DNA of 64,000 nt from Persicaria tinctoria. Its lineage: Eukaryota; Streptophyta; Magnoliopsida; Caryophyllales; Polygonaceae. A model generated the notes under the pieces. It ran no database searches and was not told the origin of the DNA. It saw nothing but the letters and a program-made list of their open reading frames with translations. Numbering within the stretch: the stretch's first letter is position 1; each line of letters starts with the position of its first letter. Shown here piece after piece: positions 61,739 through 64,000 of this stretch. The stretch lies in contig JBANSL010000002.1 in the NCBI GenBank assembly GCA_037127255.1, positions 4,446,001 to 4,510,000 on the forward strand. Direction: 5' to 3'. The position numbers were made by a program, and so were the translations under genes.

Positions 61739-64000
61739 TTAAGGTAATGTCCCTCTGAACACCCGTTGCGGACACATGCTCGGTATTTTTTGAATAACTT
61801 GAGATCCGTTGGTCCAGTCGGGCCGTTTGAGGACTCCTGGGAAAGCTAACTTCGATAGCTACGACTTTACTGGGGAGGTTTTTATAGAATTACTCCTCTA
61901 AAAAGACTAAAAAACCATTTTTCCCAGGCTTAAATTTGGGCAAATTTTCGGATTTTTTCAAAGGGGTTAGTACACGAAAAAATATGAAAATCTCAAAAAA
62001 TGAAAAATCCAAAATACTTTGCACTAAGCAAGGTGGGATGCTGTTAAGGACATCCGTCCACAAAACTCCCGCCCGGGATGTCCAAATGGGCCCGGAATTA
62101 AGGTAATGTCCCTCTGAACAGCCGTTGCGGACACATGCTCGGTATTTTTTGAATAACTTGAGATCCGTTGGTCCAGTCGGGCCGTTTGAGGACTCCTGGG
62201 AAAGCTAACTTCGATAGCTACGACTTTACTGGGGAGGTTTTTATAGAATTACTCCTCTAAAAAGACTAAAAAACCATTTTTCCCAGGCTTAAATTTGGGC
62301 AAATTTTCGGCTTTTTTCAAAGGGGTTAGTACACGAAAAAATATGAAAATCTCAAAAAATGAAAAATCCAAAATACTTTGCACTAAGCATAGTGGGATGC
62401 TGTTAAGGACATCCGTCCACAAAACTCCCGCCCGGGATGTCCAAATGGGCCCGGAATTAAGGTAATGTCCCTCTGAACAGCCGTTGCGGACACATGCTCG
62501 GTATTTTTTGAATAACTTGAGATCCGTTGGTCCAATCGGGCCGTTTGATGACTCCTGGGAAAGCTAACTTCGATAACTACGACTTTACTGGGGAGGTTTT
62601 CAGAGAATTCCTCCTCTAAAAAGACAAAAAAACCATTTTTCCCAAGCTTAAATTTGGGCAAATTTTCGGCTTTTTTCAAAGGGGTTAGTAAACGAAAAAA
62701 TATGAAAATCTCAAAAAATGAAAAATCCAAAATACTTTGCACTAGGCAAGGTGGGATGCTGTTAAGGACATCCGTCCACAAAACTCCCGCCCGGGATGTC
62801 CAAATGGGCCCGGAATTAAGGTAATGTCCCTCTGAACAGCCGTTGCGGACACATGCTCGGTATTTTTTGAATAACTTGAGATCCGTTGGTCCAATCGGGC
62901 CGTTTGATGACTCCTGGGAAAGCTAACTTCGATAACTACGACTTTACTAGGGAGGTTTTCAGAGAATTCCTCCTCTAAAAAGACAAAAAAACCATTTTTC
63001 CCAAGCTTAAATTTGGGCAAATTTTCGGCTTTTTTCAAAGGGGTTAGTACACGAAAAAATATGAAAATCTCAAAAAATGAAAAATCCAAAATACTTTGCA
63101 CTAGGCAAGGTGGGATGCTGTTAAGGACATCCGTCCACAAAACTCCCGCCCGGGATGTCCAAATGGGCCCGGAATTAAGGTAATGTCCCTCTGAACAGCC
63201 GTTGCGGACACATGCTCGGTATTTTTTGAATAACTTGAGATCCGTTGGTCCAGTCGGGCCGTTTGAGGACTCCTGGGAAAGCTAACTTCGATAGCTACGA
63301 CTTTACTGGGGAGGTTTTTATAGAATTACTCCTCTAAAAAGACTAAAAAACCATTTTTCCCAGGCTTAAATTTGGGCAAATTTTCGGCTTTTTTCAAAGG
63401 GGTTAGTACACGAAAAAATATGAAAATCTCAAAAAATGAAAAATCCAAAATACTTTGCACTAAGCATAGTGGGATGCTGTTAAGGACATCCGTCCACAAA
63501 ACTCCCGCCCGGGATGTCCAAATGGGCCCGGAATTAAGGTAATGTCCCTCTGAACAGCCGTTGCGGACACATGCTCGGTATTTTTTGAATAACTTGAGAT
63601 CCGTTGGTCGAATCGGGCCGTTTGATGACTCCTGGGAAAGCTAACTTCGATAGCTACGACTTTACTGGGGAGGTTTTCAGAGAATTCCTCCTCTAAAAGG
63701 GCCAAAAAACTATTTTTTCAAGGCTTAAATTTGGGAAATTTTCGGATTTTTTCAAAGGGGTTAGTACACGAAAAAATATGAAAATCTCAAAAAATGAAAA
63801 ATCCAAAATACTTTGCACTAGGCAAGGTGGGATGCTGTTAAGGACATCCGTCCACAAAACTCCCGCCCGGGATGTCCAAATGGGCCCGGAATTAAGGTAA
63901 TGTCCCTCTGAACAGCCGTTGCGGACACATGCTCGGTATTTTTTGAATAACTTGAGATCCGTTGGTCGAATCGGGCCGTTTGATGACTCCTGGGAAAGCT
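61739..64000. repeat. Terminal mosaic block A'-A-C-C-A-S-partial
   Basis: Units are A' (61739), A (62098), C with AGTAAACG (62457), C (62816), A (63175), S with GGTCGAATC (63534) and a final partial unit (63892-64000), also with GGTCGAATC. The array is cut by the window edge, so it continues to the right. Confidence 0.85.

Larger units (their letters stand above)
1..64000. repeat. Satellite DNA array, ~358-bp monomer, fills the window
   Basis: The 11-base string TTAAGGTAATG recurs every 357-360 bases across the whole window (for example at 1, 360, 718, 1077, 1435 and 1794), always in the same orientation. The only exceptions are four 340-bp units and one rearranged unit at 25067. I placed 178 successive units and a final partial one at 63892-64000. 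All copies are head to tail on the + strand, and no unique or transposon-like sequence interrupts them. Each monomer joins a G+C-rich half, carrying CCCGGG and GGGCCC sites, to an A-tract-rich half. Copies differ mainly at a limited set of shared diagnostic positions. A homogeneous array of this size is characteristic of eukaryotic centromeric, pericentromeric or subtelomeric heterochromatin. The period is close to two nucleosomes. I do not recognise the family; a plant source is favoured but unproven. Confidence 0.97.

Noticed and set aside
1..64000. CRISPR array
   Set aside because: The repeat unit is ~358 bp with no short-repeat/variable-spacer pattern and no cas genes; all sequence belongs to the repeat.
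1..64000. Assignment to a known ~350-360-bp satellite (such as maize TR-1 or the Drosophila 359-bp repeat)
   Set aside because: Only the length matches. I cannot confirm sequence identity from memory and the composition does not suggest the fly repeat.

Overview
This window is one uninterrupted tandem-repeat (satellite DNA) array from end to end. I find no protein-coding gene, RNA gene, transposable element or unique sequence in it. The repeat unit is about 358-359 bp (about 42% G+C in a copy counted by hand). Taking TTAAGGTAATG as the start of each copy, I could place 178 successive units plus a final 109-nt partial unit; one of the 178 is a rearranged 522-bp unit. A 64-kb block of near-identical tandem copies points to a eukaryotic chromosome, in centromeric, pericentromeric or subtelomeric heterochromatin. 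The roughly two-nucleosome period and mixed CpG/A-tract composition fit plant satellites best, but that is inference. I do not recognise the monomer as a named family and cannot name the species.

The copies fall into a few classes. A (359 bp) has TTTATAGAATTAC and CCCAGGCTT in its middle. S (358 bp, or 357 with one T missing) has TTTCAGAGAATTCC with an EcoRI site and GGGCCAAAAAACT. C (359 bp) is a mosaic with an S-like 5' half, an A-like 3' half and a HindIII site (CCCAAGCTT). A' is A with an S-like 3' end. A-hybrid is A with an S-like 5' end. S340 is S with an 18-bp deletion. By my count there are 73 A-like, 85 S-like and 19 C copies, plus the rearranged and terminal units.

The classes are arranged in higher-order repeats (HORs) that change along the window. 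1-2151 is an A-S dimer (717 bp). 2152-6089 is a 4-mer of 1432 bp. 6090-8595 holds shortened 7-mer material. 8596-16113 is three head-to-tail copies of a 7-mer of 2506 bp. 16114-19337 is a degraded stretch. 19338-22918 is a 4-mer of 1433 bp. 22919-25066 is an A-S357 dimer (716 bp). 25067-25588 is a deletion-rearranged unit at a boundary: to its right the 357-bp S copies vanish and the C, A' and S340 classes appear. 25589-40583 contains a 6-mer HOR of 2134 bp (two tandem copies plus a third 8,950 bp further on) mixed with A-hybrid units. 40584-44170 is a duplicated 5-mer (1794 bp). 44171-56360 is A-S dimers enclosing two copies of an 8-mer (2868/2869 bp). 56361-64000 is a mosaic with C-rich clusters and longer-range duplications.

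Nothing here acts as a set of cooperating genes. The biology is concerted evolution: unequal exchange, gene conversion and slippage producing local HOR families. Open minus-strand frames of 81-136 codons recur in most S and C copies. They start only at TTG, are copied along with the repeat, and are not annotated as genes.
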